Made by a program: the position numbers and the translations under genes. This document shows, one piece after another, positions 5,698-5,752 of a stretch of 5,752 nucleotides of DNA. The notes beneath the pieces are model-generated. The model had not been told where the DNA came from. It was given only the letters and a program-made list of their open reading frames with translations, and searched no databases. Origin of the DNA: Peptostreptococcaceae bacterium. GTDB lineage: Bacteria > Bacillota > Clostridia > Peptostreptococcales > Peptostreptococcaceae. Every line of letters begins with the position of its first letter. The stretch's first letter is position 1. The stretch lies in the NCBI GenBank assembly GCA_029983575.1, contig JASBZE010000100.1:1-5752 (forward strand). Reading direction: 5' to 3'.

Positions 5698-5752
5698 TGG
5701 AGCTGGTGATAGGAATCGAACCTACAACCTGCTGATTACAAGTCAGCTGCTC
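5698..5752 (-). tRNA. tRNA-Thr (anticodon TGT), partial at window edge
   Basis: The visible 3' part has anticodon stem GCTGA/TCAGC around CTTGTAA (anticodon TGT, threonine), T-loop TTCGATT, the 3' acceptor arm CACCAGC, discriminator T and encoded CCA. The 5' acceptor arm and most of the D-arm lie beyond base 5752. Confidence 0.94.

Overview
The window reads as chromosomal DNA of a low-G+C Bacillota, most likely a member of the Clostridia. This rests on the AT-rich composition, strong AGGAGG-type ribosome binding sites, and a gene order matching the Bacillus subtilis yaaO-tmk-holB-yaaT(ricT)-yabB neighbourhood. The genus cannot be fixed from the sequence. Everything functional lies on the minus strand, so transcription runs from high to low coordinates.

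Right end (5752 to about 5244): a tRNA cluster in the sense order Thr(TGT, cut by the window edge), Lys(TTT), Ser(TGA), Ser(GCT), Pro(TGG), closed by a clear intrinsic terminator. All but tRNA-Lys encode their 3' CCA.

Middle and left (5198 to 124): five protein genes in one orientation. They are a YaaO-type PLP-dependent Orn/Lys/Arg decarboxylase family protein, an unusual thymidylate kinase (tmk), the DNA polymerase III clamp-loader subunit delta' (holB), the PSP1-domain Fe-S protein RicT/YaaT, and a TrmN6/YabB-type tRNA adenine-N6 methyltransferase. holB and ricT overlap by one base. No intrinsic terminator is visible between the protein genes, so they are probably one transcript. The set mixes DNA replication (dTTP supply, clamp loading) with RNA metabolism (RicT with RNase Y, tRNA modification). 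Compared with B. subtilis it lacks darA and yaaR between tmk and holB, and yabA between ricT and the methyltransferase.

The most unusual feature is between the genes. Each of the three intergenic gaps inside the protein operon, and the sequence after its last visible gene, is largely made of a short degenerate tandem repeat: 25 bp, 11 bp, 29 bp plus 20 bp, and about 30 bp. Unit lengths and sequences differ from gap to gap, the sense strand is purine-rich, and three arrays reach into the stop codon or last codons of the upstream gene. There is no obvious new multi-gene system; these arrays, the atypical P-loop of Tmk, and the loss of the delta' zinc module are the points worth following.
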